Assembly (NCBI RefSeq): GCF_900106995.1
Contig: NZ_FNOK01000013.1
Coordinates: forward strand, 1-64,000
Direction of reading: 5' to 3'
DNA from: Saccharopolyspora shandongensis
GTDB lineage: Bacteria > Actinomycetota > Actinomycetes > Mycobacteriales > Pseudonocardiaceae
DNA length: 64,000 nucleotides
Positions 15,527 through 25,052 of the stretch are shown one piece after another; position 1 is the first letter of the stretch; each line of letters starts with the position of its first letter. A program made the translations under genes and the position numbers. The notes beneath the pieces were generated by a model. That model searched no databases and was not told the origin of the DNA. It worked only from the letters and a program-made list of their open reading frames with translations.

Positions 15527-16867
15527 TCAGCGCGGCAGCGGCGGCAACTCGGTGCTGTCCAGCCAGCTCGTGAATAACCCGGCGAGCGACCGGTCCGCGA
15601 ATTCGTCGGCCAGCGCCCTGAAGTCCGCCGTGGTCGCCGTGCCGTGCCGGTGGTCGGCGACCCACTTACGCAGCAGCTCGAAGAACGGCTCGTCGCCCAG
15701 TTCGCGGCGCAGCGCGTGCAGCGTCAGCGCGCCGCGCTTGTAGACCTGTTCGTCGAACATCCTGGCCACGCCCGGATCGGCGATCCGGAGATCCGGCGGA
15801 CCTGCGGCGATGTGCGCGTGCCAGTTCGCCGCGTGCTGCTGGGCCGACGGGCCGCCCGAGTACTCCGACCACAACCATTCGGCGTAGGTGGCGAAACCCT
15901 CGTTGAGCCAGATGTGCCGCCAGTCCGCGATCGTGACGCTGTTGCCGAACCACTGGTGCGCCAGCTCGTGCACGACGAGCCGCTCGTTCGTGCGCCGGCC
16001 GTCCAGGTGGCCCGCGCCGAAGATCGACATGCCCTGCGCCTCGACCGGTTCGTCCAGGTCGTCGTCGGTGACCACGACGACGTACTCGCCGAACGGGTAA
16101 GGGCCGAACAGCCGCTGCAGCACGTCCATGATCTGGCCGTGCCGCGCGAAATCCGCGGCGAAGAGCTCGCCCAGCCGCGCGGGGATCGCCGCCCGCTGCG
16201 GCGCCGGCCCACCGGCCAGCTCCACGTCGGTGTACTGGCCGACCTGGATGCTCATCAGGTACGTCGCGGTAGGTTCCGGCCGCTCGTAGACCCAGGTCGT
16301 GGTGCTGCCGCGGCGTTGCCGCGACACCATGTTCCCGGTCACCTGCACCGAGTACGGCGAGGCCGTGGTGAACGAGATCCGGTAGGCCGCCTTGTCCGCG
16401 AGGTGATCGTTGCAGGGAAACCACGACGGCGCGCCGACCGGCTGGGCGGCGACCAGGGAGCCATCGGTCAGCTCGTCCCAGCCGATCTCGCCCCACCGGC
16501 CGGAAATCGGCCGCGGATTGCCCGAATACCGGACGTCCACCCGGAATTCCGCCGCCGCGGCGACGGGACGCGCCGGTTTGATCCGGAGCTTCCCGCCGCC
16601 GTGCGTGAACTTGGCGGGCCGGCCGTCCACGAGCACCCGGCGAACCCGCAGGTCGGCGAGGTCCAGGCTGAACCGCGACAGGGCCTGCGTCGCCACCGCC
16701 GAGATCGTCGCCTGCCCGGCGAGCCGGTTCGGGCCGACCTGGTACTCCAGGTCCAGGTCGTAGTGCTCGACGCGATAGCCGCCGTTGCCGTGCTCGGGCA
16801 GGTAGGAATCCGTCGACCGATCCGCTCCCGGTGCCGCCGCACCCGACTGGTCAGCACCAGGCTTCAC
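15527..16867 (-). CDS. M1-family zinc metallopeptidase (aminopeptidase N-like)
   Basis: 446 residues. The zinc site is HELAHQW with the third ligand in NEGFA downstream, the M1 signature. The exopeptidase motif normally read GxMEN is EAQGM here, as in the short actinobacterial M1 branch. There is no signal peptide, and the length is about half that of full aminopeptidase N (the C-terminal ARM domain is missing). The start GTG 16867 overlaps the stop of the upstream synthetase (GTGA) and has GGGAGGA eight bases before it, so it is translationally coupled. It probably trims or degrades the synthetase product (inference). Longer starts upstream are less likely. Confidence 0.88.
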   Translation of the reverse strand: MKPGADQSGAAAPGADRSTDSYLPEHGNGGYRVEHYDLDLEYQVGPNRLAGQATISAVATQALSRFSLDLADLRVRRVLVDGRPAKFTHGGGKLRIKPARPVAAAAEFRVDVRYSGNPRPISGRWGEIGWDELTDGSLVAAQPVGAPSWFPCNDHLADKAAYRISFTTASPYSVQVTGNMVSRQRRGSTTTWVYERPEPTATYLMSIQVGQYTDVELAGGPAPQRAAIPARLGELFAADFARHGQIMDVLQRLFGPYPFGEYVVVVTDDDLDEPVEAQGMSIFGAGHLDGRRTNERLVVHELAHQWFGNSVTIADWRHIWLNEGFATYAEWLWSEYSGGPSAQQHAANWHAHIAAGPPDLRIADPGVARMFDEQVYKRGALTLHALRRELGDEPFFELLRKWVADHRHGTATTADFRALADEFADRSLAGLFTSWLDSTELPPLPR

Positions 16868-19800
16868 CGGCGACGTCCTCCCGCTTTCCGCCACGTCGAG
16901 ATCGGGTTGCCGAGCCACCGCGAGTGCGCGGGCACCTCGTCTCCCCGGGTCACCAGCGACCCGGGGCCGATGGTGGTGTGCGCGCCGATGCTCGCACCGG
17001 GCAGCACGATTCCGTGCGGGCCCAGCGTAGCGCCGGCGTCCAGGCGCACCTCGTCCAACCGCATGACCCGATCATGGAAGAGGTGGGTCTGCACCACGCA
17101 ACCGCGGTTGACCGATGCGCCGTCGCCGAGCCGCACCAGGTCCGACTCGGGCAGCCAGTAGGTCTCCAGCCACACCCCGCGGCCGATCTTCGCGCCCATG
17201 CTGCGCTGCCACGCCGTCAGCAGCGGCGTCCCGCCGACCGAGCCGATCAGCCACGGGACGGCCAGCACCTCCACGAACATGTCCGCGAGCTCGGTCCGCC
17301 ACACGAAGGAGCTCCACAGCGGGCGTTCGTCCGCCCGGTAGCGCCCGACCAGCAGCCACTTCACGGCGGTCGTGACGGCGCACGCCAGCAGGCCCGCGGC
17401 GAGCAATACCGGCCCGGCCAGCAACGCCGCCAGCCACAGCCCGCCTTCGGCGTGCAGGAACGCCAGCGCCCCCAGCACCAGCACCGCCAGCGCCACGCTG
17501 AGAGCCACCGGCACGAACCGGAACAGCTCGACCACCGCGCGGGCGATCTTCAGCCGCAGCGGCGGGGCGAACGTCCGGCTCGCGTCGGCCTCGTCGATGG
17601 AACGGCGCAGCGGCATCGGCGGCATGCCCAGCCAGGACGAGCCCTTCTTGGCCTTGCGCGGCGTCGAGGACAGCACCCCGACCAGGCCGCGCTTGGGCAC
17701 CGAACGCCCTGCCGCGGTCATGCCCGAGTTCCCGAGGAAGGCCTGCTTGCCGATGCGGGCCGGGGCCACGTGCAGCCAGCCACCGCCGAGCTCGTAGGTG
17801 GCGACCATGGTGTCGTCGGCGAGGAAGGCGCCGTCGGCGACCTTCGTCATCTTCGGCAGCGCCAGCACGGTGGAGGCTTCCACGTCGCGACCGACCTTGG
17901 CACCGAGCAGCCGCAGCCACACCGGCGTGAACAGGCTGGCGTACAACGGGAACAGGCCGATGCGGGCCATGTCCATCAGGCGTTCGGTCGCCCACACCTG
18001 CCACGCCATGCGGCCGTGCACCGGGTGGTAGCCCTCGCGCATGCCGATGCTCAGCGCGCGCACGCTCACCAGCACCAGCACCGCGTAGGCAACGAGGTAG
18101 CACGCGCTCGCCAGGGGCACCGCCAGCAGCGCCCGGGTCAGCGCCGAGCCGAGATCGGGTGCACCACCGAGCGCGAGGCCGAGCACCACGACGCCAGGCA
18201 GTGCCGCCAGCGCCGGCAGCAGCCCGAGCAGCACCGAGGTGATCCCGTAGACCGAGGCCCACACCTGCGAGCGGGGCGGCCGGCTCGACGGCCAGGTGCG
18301 GCCCGCTTCGCGCACCGGGACGGCCGGTGAGCCGGCCCACCGCTGCTCCGCCGGCACCGAGCCGCGCACCGTGGAGCCGGCCGCGATCTCCGCGGACTTG
18401 CCGATCCGGGCGCCGGGGATCAGCGTGCTGCGCGCGCCGACGCGCGCACCGGCCCCAATCCGGAGCTTGCCGATGTGCACCTCGTCGCCGTCGACCCAGT
18501 GACCGGCGAGGTCGACCTCGGGTTCGACGGCCGCGCCCTTGCCGATCTTGAGCATGCCGGTGACCGGCGGCGGCGAGTGCAGGTCGACGTCCTTGGCGAC
18601 CTTGGCGCCCAGCGCCCGCGCGTAGTGGGTCATCCAGGAGGCGCCGGACACGCCCGCCGCGCCGCTGAACTCGGCGAGCCGCTCGGCGGTCCACAGTCTC
18701 AAGTGGACATTTCCGCCGCGCGGGTAGGTGCCCGGGCGAACCCCGGCGAGCAGCAGTCGCGCGCCACCGGCCGACAACGCGATCCGGCCCGCGGGGCTGA
18801 ACAGGACCAGCCACGCCGCGGCGATCCACCACCACGACACCGTCGGCGCGAACGACGCGGATCCGGTCCACGCCAGCACGTTGGTCAGCGCCGCCAGCAC
18901 CGTAGTCCAGCGCAGCCCGACGATGGCCAGCAGCGGCAGCATGATCAGGGCCTGCCACAGCCCGGTCAGCCGCGGCGTCGGCCGGACGACGCGCCGTGAG
19001 GTCTCGGTCATCGCCTCCAGCGCGTCGAGGTGCGCGGCCAGCGCACCGAGCGTCGGGTGCTGGTAGATGTCGGCGACCGACACCTGGGCGTGGCGCATCC
19101 GGATGCGCGCGATCAGCTGGGCGGCGGTGAGGCTGCCGCCGCCGGTCGCGAAGAAGTCCGCGGCGGGGTCGGTCACCTCCACGCCGAGGATCTCCGCCCA
19201 GCCCTCCGCGAGCCACGCCTCGGTCGACGACATCGCCGACCTCGCGGCCGGATCGCCGCCGGCGGTGGGCAGCGGCCACGGCAGCGCGGCCCGATCCACC
19301 TTCCCGGAGGTGCGAGTCGGCAGGTCGGACACGACCGCGAGCAGCGGCACCAGCGCGGCGGGCAGCTGCTCCTGCAGCCGCCGCACCGCGTGGTCGTGGT
19401 CGAACGTCGCCTCGGACTCGGCACGGGGCACCACGTAGCCGACGAGGATCTGGTTCCCGGCGGCGGTGGTCTGCACGGCGGAGGCCGCCCCGGCAACGCC
19501 GGGCAGGGCCTGCAGCACCGCGTCCACCTCACCGAGTTCGATGCGGCGGCCACCGAGCTTGATCTGTTCGTCGGCCCGACCGACGAACAGCAGCCCTTCG
19601 GGCTCGGCCCGCACCACGTCACCGCTGCGGTAGGCCCGCGACCAGCCGAGCGACGGCAGCGGCGCGAACTTCTCGGCGTCCTTGCCCGCGTCCAGGTACC
19701 GGGCGAGGCCGACGCCACCGATGATCAGCTCGCCGGTGTCGCCCATCGCGACCGGCTCGCCGCGCTCGTCGACGACCGCGAGTTGCCAGCCCGCCAACGG

Positions 19801-20832
19801 CAATCCGATCCGCACCGGCCCTTCGCCGGTGAGCCGGGCGGCGCAGGCGACGACGGTCGCTTCCGTGGGCCCGTAGGTGTTCCAGACCTCGCGGCCTTCG
19901 ACGGCGAGTCGTTCGGCGAGCTCCGGCGGGCACGCCTCGCCGCCGAAGATGAGCAGCCGAACCTCTTCCAGCGCTTCGACCGGCCACAGCGCGGCCAGCG
20001 TCGGCACCGTCGACACGATGCTGATGTGCCGCGCCACCAGCCAGGGACCGAGGTCGACACCGGTGCGCACCAGGGCGCGCGGCGCGGGCACCAGGCAGGC
20101 CCCGTGCCGCCAGGCCAGCCACATCTCTTCGCACGAGGCGTCGAACGCCACGGACAGCCCGGCCAGCACCCGGTCCCCGGGGCCGATGGGTTCCTCGGTG
20201 CGGAACAGGCCGGCTTCGGCGTCGACGAAGGCCGCGGCGGCGGCGTGGCTCACCGCCACGCCCTTCGGCTTCCCGGTCGAACCGGAGGTGAAGATGATCC
20301 AGGCGTCGTCGGCGGGCGATGGTTCGCCCGGGCGCCCGAGCGGCTCGCGGCGCAGCGCGAACGAGCCCTCGTCGGAGAGCACGGCGCAGACCTCGGCTTC
20401 GCCGAACACGAGTTCGGCACGCTCGTAGGGGTCGTCCGCGTCCACCGGAACGTAGGCGGCGCCGGCGGCCAGCACGCCCAAGATCGAGACGTAGAGTTCC
20501 GCGGTGCCGGAGGAAATCCGGATTCCGACCCGGTCGCCGACGCCGATGCCGGCTTCGGCGAGCCGCCGCCGCACGACGTCGATCTCGGCGGTCAGGCGGC
20601 CGTAGCTGAGCACCGTGGTGCCGTCGTCGATCGCCGGGGCGTCCGGGAATCGACGGGCCGTGCTGTCGAGAACTTCGACCAGGGTGCGCTGATCGGGTGC
20701 GAAGTCCGACCAGAACACCGCGCTGGCAGCGGTTTCCGGAGATGCGGACGGGACGAGCTGTTCACCTGCTGCTGTCAGAGTCACCGAAGGCGCCGCCCTG
20801 CCGACGATCCGTTGCCCTGTGCCCCGCCGCAT
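16864..20832 (-). CDS. Pls/PosA-family single-module peptide synthetase with membrane and hexapeptide domains
   Basis: About 1,322 residues. The adenylation domain (~40-540) has FTSGSTGKPKG, FDASCEEMW, NTYGPTEAT and the final SGKVDRAALP motif. A carrier domain follows with the phosphopantetheine Ser in GGGSLTAAQ. Then come six membrane helices in three pairs interleaved with left-handed beta-helix (LbH) hexapeptide repeats of TIGR02353 type. This is the architecture and length of epsilon-poly-L-lysine synthetase Pls (1,319 aa), which iterates one amino acid into a linear cationic polymer. Which amino acid is used cannot be read reliably. The start is uncertain: TTG 20856, ATG 20832 or a GTG at 20784. 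Confidence 0.88.
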   Translation of the reverse strand: MRRGTGQRIVGRAAPSVTLTAAGEQLVPSASPETAASAVFWSDFAPDQRTLVEVLDSTARRFPDAPAIDDGTTVLSYGRLTAEIDVVRRRLAEAGIGVGDRVGIRISSGTAELYVSILGVLAAGAAYVPVDADDPYERAELVFGEAEVCAVLSDEGSFALRREPLGRPGEPSPADDAWIIFTSGSTGKPKGVAVSHAAAAAFVDAEAGLFRTEEPIGPGDRVLAGLSVAFDASCEEMWLAWRHGACLVPAPRALVRTGVDLGPWLVARHISIVSTVPTLAALWPVEALEEVRLLIFGGEACPPELAERLAVEGREVWNTYGPTEATVVACAARLTGEGPVRIGLPLAGWQLAVVDERGEPVAMGDTGELIIGGVGLARYLDAGKDAEKFAPLPSLGWSRAYRSGDVVRAEPEGLLFVGRADEQIKLGGRRIELGEVDAVLQALPGVAGAASAVQTTAAGNQILVGYVVPRAESEATFDHDHAVRRLQEQLPAALVPLLAVVSDLPTRTSGKVDRAALPWPLPTAGGDPAARSAMSSTEAWLAEGWAEILGVEVTDPAADFFATGGGSLTAAQLIARIRMRHAQVSVADIYQHPTLGALAAHLDALEAMTETSRRVVRPTPRLTGLWQALIMLPLLAIVGLRWTTVLAALTNVLAWTGSASFAPTVSWWWIAAAWLVLFSPAGRIALSAGGARLLLAGVRPGTYPRGGNVHLRLWTAERLAEFSGAAGVSGASWMTHYARALGAKVAKDVDLHSPPPVTGMLKIGKGAAVEPEVDLAGHWVDGDEVHIGKLRIGAGARVGARSTLIPGARIGKSAEIAAGSTVRGSVPAEQRWAGSPAVPVREAGRTWPSSRPPRSQVWASVYGITSVLLGLLPALAALPGVVVLGLALGGAPDLGSALTRALLAVPLASACYLVAYAVLVLVSVRALSIGMREGYHPVHGRMAWQVWATERLMDMARIGLFPLYASLFTPVWLRLLGAKVGRDVEASTVLALPKMTKVADGAFLADDTMVATYELGGGWLHVAPARIGKQAFLGNSGMTAAGRSVPKRGLVGVLSSTPRKAKKGSSWLGMPPMPLRRSIDEADASRTFAPPLRLKIARAVVELFRFVPVALSVALAVLVLGALAFLHAEGGLWLAALLAGPVLLAAGLLACAVTTAVKWLLVGRYRADERPLWSSFVWRTELADMFVEVLAVPWLIGSVGGTPLLTAWQRSMGAKIGRGVWLETYWLPESDLVRLGDGASVNRGCVVQTHLFHDRVMRLDEVRLDAGATLGPHGIVLPGASIGAHTTIGPGSLVTRGDEVPAHSRWLGNPISTWRKAGGRRR

Positions 20833-21039
20833 GGCAGGTCCCGTGAGATGTCGCAACTCCGAACAGGACGTGAAATCACTGTCTCGCTCCGCAGTAGTCC
20901 GGGCGCGTACTCCGATGACCCGCCCAGGGCAGACAGACCAGCTTACGGGTCGAACGAGTCATCGCATCCCGAAGCCCCTCGGGGAGTGCTTGCCATCACG
21001 CCTGGAGACGGCGCTCGAGGCCGACCGGTACCGAGATCT

Positions 21040-21059
21040 GCTCACCTGCGCCGGTGAGC
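21040..21059. terminator. hairpin, possible terminator of the glucose-dehydrogenase-like gene
   Basis: GCTCACC-TGCGCC-GGTGAGC, a 7-bp perfect stem with a 6-nt loop, in the 338-bp spacer between the synthetase start and the dehydrogenase stop. No T-run follows on either strand. Nothing else was recognised in 20833-21170, which must also contain the synthetase promoter. Confidence 0.4.
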
Positions 21060-21170
21060 AGCGACCGTCCAGCCATGCAAGCAGTTTCCGCTCGACGCAT
21101 CGCCGATCGGATCCACAGTCGACAGAGCGGACGCGTGCCGGCTGTTCGGCCCCTCCGTCCCGGACGGGTG

Positions 21171-22217
21171 TCAGGCTTGGAGATCTACGACGACCTTCAC
21201 CTCGTCAGGTCCCGTGTCGAAGACGTCGGTCCAGTTGCGCAACGGGATCCGGCGGCTGATCAAGGATTCCAGCCAGTTCCGATCTGCGGCGGCCAACGCC
21301 TGCACGGCCTGTTTGTAGTGGCGCAGGTTGGCGTTCACGCTGCTCACAACGACGTCGTTGTCCAGCATCAACTCGTTGTCGATCGCTGCCTCCGCGGGGA
21401 AGGGCATGGTGCGGTGGTGGCCCGCGAGACCGGTCAGCACGGTGATGGCGTTGCGCGCGGTGTGCTGCAGCACCTCGAACACCAGCCTGCCGGATCCGGT
21501 CGTCTCGATCACGACGTCCGGTTCGCAACGCAGATCGTCCAGCGAGGTGTGGTAGGTGGCGCCCAGTGCACGGACCAGATCGGGTCTCGGTCCCTCGGCG
21601 ACCTGGTCGAGGACATGCACCTCCAAGCCGCGCTGGACGCCTAGCAGCGCGGCGAGCAGGCCGATCGGTCCAGCCCTGGTCACCAGCGCGCGGTGGGGAG
21701 CGAAGTAGGCGCGTCGACCGATCATGTCGACCTGCTCCCACGCCTTGGCCACCACCGATGCGGGCTCGGTCAGCACGCCCAGAGCGCCGAGCCCAGGACT
21801 GACCTTGATCGCGAACTGGGGCTCGACGGTCCATAGCTGAGCACCGAATCCGTCCAGGCCCCGGATGCCGCGTTCGGTGTACTCACCGTTGAGGCAGAAG
21901 TCCCACTGCCCGGCGGCGCACGCCTCGCACGGCTCCGGGTCCGGACGCCGGACGACACCGACCACGTAGTCGCCATCCTGGAATCCGCTGATCGCAGGAG
22001 CGTGGACCGCCTGGCCGACGGATTCGTGGAAGAGGACCATGCGGTCTTGCCCCGGTGGCAAGGCACCATGCGCGTGTTCGGTGACATCACGATCAATGCG
22101 GCAGAACCCCACCAGCAGTCCTCGCACGAGTAGCTCGCCCGGCTGTGGAACGGGATCGGGCAGCTCGGTGACCGCCGACAGCTCCGGCTTTCCGGGCACC
22201 ACGGTGGCAGCCTTCAC
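21171..22217 (-). CDS. zinc-type glucose dehydrogenase-like oxidoreductase (MDR superfamily)
   Basis: 348 residues. The catalytic-domain zinc ligands appear as Cys in GFCRID and His-Glu in LFHESVG. A structural-zinc lobe remains as PCEACAAGQWDFC with three cysteines. The Rossmann segment (VTRAGPIGLLAALLGVQRGLEVHVLD) has AGPIGL. The C-terminal half resembles the archaeal-type glucose 1-dehydrogenase C-terminal domain. It probably oxidises an aldose to the lactone with NAD(P)+. The GTG start has GGAGG upstream. A single gene with no operon partner. Confidence 0.8.
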   Translation of the reverse strand: MKAATVVPGKPELSAVTELPDPVPQPGELLVRGLLVGFCRIDRDVTEHAHGALPPGQDRMVLFHESVGQAVHAPAISGFQDGDYVVGVVRRPDPEPCEACAAGQWDFCLNGEYTERGIRGLDGFGAQLWTVEPQFAIKVSPGLGALGVLTEPASVVAKAWEQVDMIGRRAYFAPHRALVTRAGPIGLLAALLGVQRGLEVHVLDQVAEGPRPDLVRALGATYHTSLDDLRCEPDVVIETTGSGRLVFEVLQHTARNAITVLTGLAGHHRTMPFPAEAAIDNELMLDNDVVVSSVNANLRHYKQAVQALAAADRNWLESLISRRIPLRNWTDVFDTGPDEVKVVVDLQA

Positions 22218-22494
22218 CGGAACGCTCCTCCCTCACAGCGTTGGCCGGGAACAAGCGGACCCCCCGGTCAGCAAGTCGTATCAACGCCGGCGAACCCGTA
22301 CTGCAGGAGCTGGTTCGCTTGCCCCGCCTGTGCTGCAGGACACAGCCCCCACGTACAACTGTCAATGGTCTGCGGACGAATCGCAGGACACGAACCGCTC
22401 CCGTCAGTGTCATTCGAGGACGGCCGGCGCCACGCGCGCCCTTCCAGGTGGTCGTCAGTCCCTGTGTTCTGTGCTCCCGGCCCGACGGATGTCG

Positions 22495-22992
22495 TCACTC
22501 GACTCGGGTGGGCGCGGGGGCTTTCTCCTCACCGGGCAGGCGGATGTCGGTGACTGCGATGTTGACCTCCACGACCTGCAGTCCGGTCATGCGCTCCACC
22601 GCGGTGATGATGTTGCGGCGCACCGCCCGCGCCAGATCCACCAGCGCGGACCCGTACTCCACGGTGATGTCCAGGTCGATGGCAGCCTGCTTCCCCCCGA
22701 CCTCCACCGCCACCCCCGACGTTTGCGAAGCGCTCGAGCCAGGGATCCGTTCCCGGATCGCGCCGAATGCCCGGGCCGCTCCCCCACCGAGTGCCGCCAC
22801 TCCCGAGACTTCGCGAGTGGCGATTGCAGCGATCTTCTGCACCACCCCAGCGGCGATCGTCGTGCGACCGTGCTCGGTCTCGGCGACCTCAGCTGTCGGT
22901 GCAGCCTCTCTGGCTCGTCCCGACGTGGTTGCCCAGCTCCCTTCCGTGCTGACGTCCTCTCGACTCCGCTTCCCGGTCTCTTTCTTGGCCAT
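22495..22992 (-). CDS. Asp23/Gls24-family envelope stress protein
   Basis: 165 residues. After a charged, low-complexity N-terminus, TTIAAGVVQKIAAIATREVSGV starts the Asp23 domain and continues to ...VVEVNIAVTDIRLP. In Gram-positives these proteins sit under the membrane and respond to alkaline or cell-wall stress. A GGAGG-rich site (GGAGGGGAGG) precedes the ATG. The gene opens a region rich in general-stress proteins (CsbD, GlsB, gas vesicles), suggesting shared stress-sigma control, though no promoter was identified. Confidence 0.9.
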   Translation of the reverse strand: MAKKETGKRSREDVSTEGSWATTSGRAREAAPTAEVAETEHGRTTIAAGVVQKIAAIATREVSGVAALGGGAARAFGAIRERIPGSSASQTSGVAVEVGGKQAAIDLDITVEYGSALVDLARAVRRNIITAVERMTGLQVVEVNIAVTDIRLPGEEKAPAPTRVE

Positions 22993-23106
22993 CAACACCG
23001 CCTCCCCTCCTCCTTTCCTTCGCCGGCCGACCTCCTCGACTTCACGATCACGGAAACGGCGCGCCGCGGCGGTGTTGATGATCGCAGCCGCGGGTATGGC
23101 GTGGTC

Positions 23107-23358
23107 ATGGCCAAGGACAACAAGACCAGCAAGATCGTCACCGATCCGGACCGAGCTCTTGCCCGGGCACGAGCGGCCGCCGAACAGATCAAGCCGAAGG
23201 ATGAAGCGCTGTACTGGGCGACGATGGCGCAAGCCCTGCTCTTGAGCGAGATCCGCGACATGATTCGTGAAACCCGCACTCACCAAGGCGGGAGTGTGGA
23301 ACTACCCGAACAAGCGCCGCCACGAGAAACAGCCAGGGTCACCGTCGTCGAGAAGTAG
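23107..23358 (+). CDS. small soluble protein of unknown function
   Basis: 83 residues (ATG 23107; a GTG at 23101 is also possible), divergent from the asp23-like gene. The visible sequence is charged and helical (AKDNKTSKIVTDPDRALARA), with a central WATMAQALLLSEIRDMI stretch like an amphipathic helix and a Pro/Arg-rich end. No family recognised. Its ribosome site is weak. A conserved partner of the stress cluster is possible. Confidence 0.6.
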   Translation: MAKDNKTSKIVTDPDRALARARAAAEQIKPKDEALYWATMAQALLLSEIRDMIRETRTHQGGSVELPEQAPPRETARVTVVEK

Positions 23359-23481
23359 CACGGCGTGGCGTCGCTGGGCTTCTGCCGGTCTCATCCGATG
23401 GCAGCCGCACCGTGATCGCGTAGGCGTCTCGGTAGCACTGGTCGAACGCGTGGTTCCTGCAAGGTCGGCAATCGCCGGCCG

Positions 23482-23943
23482 TCAGCGGGAACCACGAAGC
23501 CGGGCCAGCCGACCTCGCTTCCCAGCACCAGTCGTTTCGGCTGCCCTGGCTGCCGGGATGGCGTCCTCGGGTGGGAACGTCTCCCCGGCCGGCCCAGCAC
23601 CCTCGTCAGTCGATGCTTCGGCCTCTTCGGGGACTTCCTCCCGCCCGAGCGGACGTTCCTCCGGTTCCTTCGACGAACGCACCATGCGGTAAACGACGTA
23701 CGCCATGGCAGCCGCCGCTGTGCTCCCCGCTGCCACCATGCTCGTGCGCCGCAAAAGCATCATCCGCCGCTCGTGGACCTTTGACCTCCGGGTAAACCTG
23801 CGCTTGCCGTGACGCCTCGACGCACGGGTTTTAAGCACGTCCTGGACAACCTTTCGAACGGGGCGCAATGCGATCTTGGCCATGCCCCAGAAGCGCAGCA
23901 AATAGCCAAGGAGCGTGGCCAGATAAGCCTTGATCTTTATCAT
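23482..23943 (-). CDS. small amphipathic/membrane protein, paralogue of the gene at 24729
   Basis: 153 residues. It begins with IKIKAYLATLLGYLLRFWG and a basic patch (ALRPVRKVV), then a very basic stretch (RHGKRRFTRRSK), a hydrophobic helix (MVAAGSTAAAAMAYVVYRMV) and an acidic Glu/Pro-rich tail. The first ~33 residues align with the protein at 24729-25052 at about half identity. Likely membrane-attached. No family recognised. It is near, but not within, the gvp operon and runs in the same direction. Confidence 0.65.
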   Translation of the reverse strand: MIKIKAYLATLLGYLLRFWGMAKIALRPVRKVVQDVLKTRASRRHGKRRFTRRSKVHERRMMLLRRTSMVAAGSTAAAAMAYVVYRMVRSSKEPEERPLGREEVPEEAEASTDEGAGPAGETFPPEDAIPAARAAETTGAGKRGRLARLRGSR

Positions 23944-24083
23944 GTCTCGAGCTCCAAATCAGCGATGCCACCACGCGGGCTAACGGTTGCAACCCATTCT
24001 TCTGCCGCAGGGAGCCGGACGCCATTCGCGAGTTCATACCTTCAAGCATCGCTCGATCCGGTGAGGCACGATCAAGCAGTGCC

Positions 24084-24662
24084 TCAACCTCTCTGCGTTG
24101 CCGCGCGGAACGCCACCACAACGGCACGCACGATCAGCACCAACAGGAGGACCACGCCCAACACGACCAGCAGGATGGGAAACAAGATCATTCCGGCCAC
24201 CAAGATGAGTTTGGTCTGCCAGCTCATTCCGGCTATTGCACCCTTGATCGCCGCCCAGACCGGACTCTTCCCGAGGAGCGCTGCCCGCACCGCCCGAAGG
24301 GCAGCCCCAGGCACCGCCCCGGACTTGTCCGCGCGTTCGGCGAGTTTGCCGACCACTCTCTCGATCTTCGTCGAGATGAGCTGTACGCAGGCTTCGACCG
24401 CGGCGCGGACGAGGCGCAAGAGGCTGTTTTCCAACCGCTCCAGCGCAACTGCCATGCCCTCGCCGACCTCAGCGGGCGCACCACTGCGATCGGCCACGTC
24501 TCCGGCGGTCGACTCCGCCGACGCTATCGCCGGCAACCTACGGGCTCGCCCGGACGATGCGAGATCTCGGTGCGATCGGGACTCATCCCGCCCACTTCGA
24601 TCGCCGATGACTTCCCCGGGCTGTTTCTTTCGCCGCCCCGGAGGGGCGCTTGCTTCTCTCAC
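24084..24662 (-). CDS. hypothetical membrane protein with C-terminal hydrophobic helix
   Basis: 192 residues from GTG 24662. An N-terminal ~75-residue polar, probably disordered part is followed by an amphipathic helical region (ALERLENSLLRLVRAAVEA) and one long C-terminal membrane segment (LILVAGMILFPILLVVLG and LLLVLIVRAVVVAF, perhaps two helices). No family recognised. The same-direction neighbours are the two small amphipathic proteins. Confidence 0.6.
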   Translation of the reverse strand: MREASAPPGRRKKQPGEVIGDRSGRDESRSHRDLASSGRARRLPAIASAESTAGDVADRSGAPAEVGEGMAVALERLENSLLRLVRAAVEACVQLISTKIERVVGKLAERADKSGAVPGAALRAVRAALLGKSPVWAAIKGAIAGMSWQTKLILVAGMILFPILLVVLGVVLLLVLIVRAVVVAFRAATQRG

Positions 24663-24728
24663 ATCAACCCCGTTTTTCAGAATCGCCTCCGCCCTGGATT
24701 CCTCGGCCGATCGGAGGCGAACACGCGA

Positions 24729-25052
24729 CTATCTCTTGCCGCCCAGGAGTTTCATTCGCTTCCCGTGATTCGCACCTGCCCCACCCGCGCCCCTTCCGCG
24801 ACTGGAACGACGCCCGGGAACGTTTCCCGCTTTCTTGGCGCGCCCGGAGAATCCGAACCTTCGCCCGCGCACCACACCTGGCACTGCCTGTGAAAGCTTT
24901 CCGAAAGCACCCGCGAGTGTCGCGGACAACGTTCGAAGCCGTTGGAATGCTTTGCGACCGAGGCGCCCCAAGGCCGATTTCGCCCCACCCCACCAGCCGA
25001 GCAAGATCCTGACGAGGTTCGCCAGTGCCACCTTGATCCGAATCACGGCCAT
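24729..25052 (-). CDS. small amphipathic protein, paralogue of the gene at 23482
   Basis: 107 residues starting AVIRIKVALANLVRILLGWWG, then a basic Lys/Arg-rich region and a glycine/arginine-rich tail. The N-terminal 33 residues match the protein at 23482-23943 (shared I-x-IK, LA-x-L, LL, WG-x-AK-x-AL and RK positions). AAGG lies upstream of the ATG; a longer start upstream is not supported. It may be a surface or membrane-interface peptide-like protein. Unknown function. Confidence 0.6.
   Translation of the reverse strand: MAVIRIKVALANLVRILLGWWGGAKSALGRLGRKAFQRLRTLSATLAGAFGKLSQAVPGVVRGRRFGFSGRAKKAGNVPGRRSSRGRGAGGAGANHGKRMKLLGGKR

Noticed and set aside
22039-23358. 439-codon rightward frame
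   Set aside because: Only its last 84 codons look like protein; the rest is antisense to the dehydrogenase and Asp23 genes. The small gene at 23107 was kept.
24084-24662. gas vesicle structural protein
   Set aside because: A long C-terminal membrane segment and no GvpA/J core; only proximity links it to gvp.
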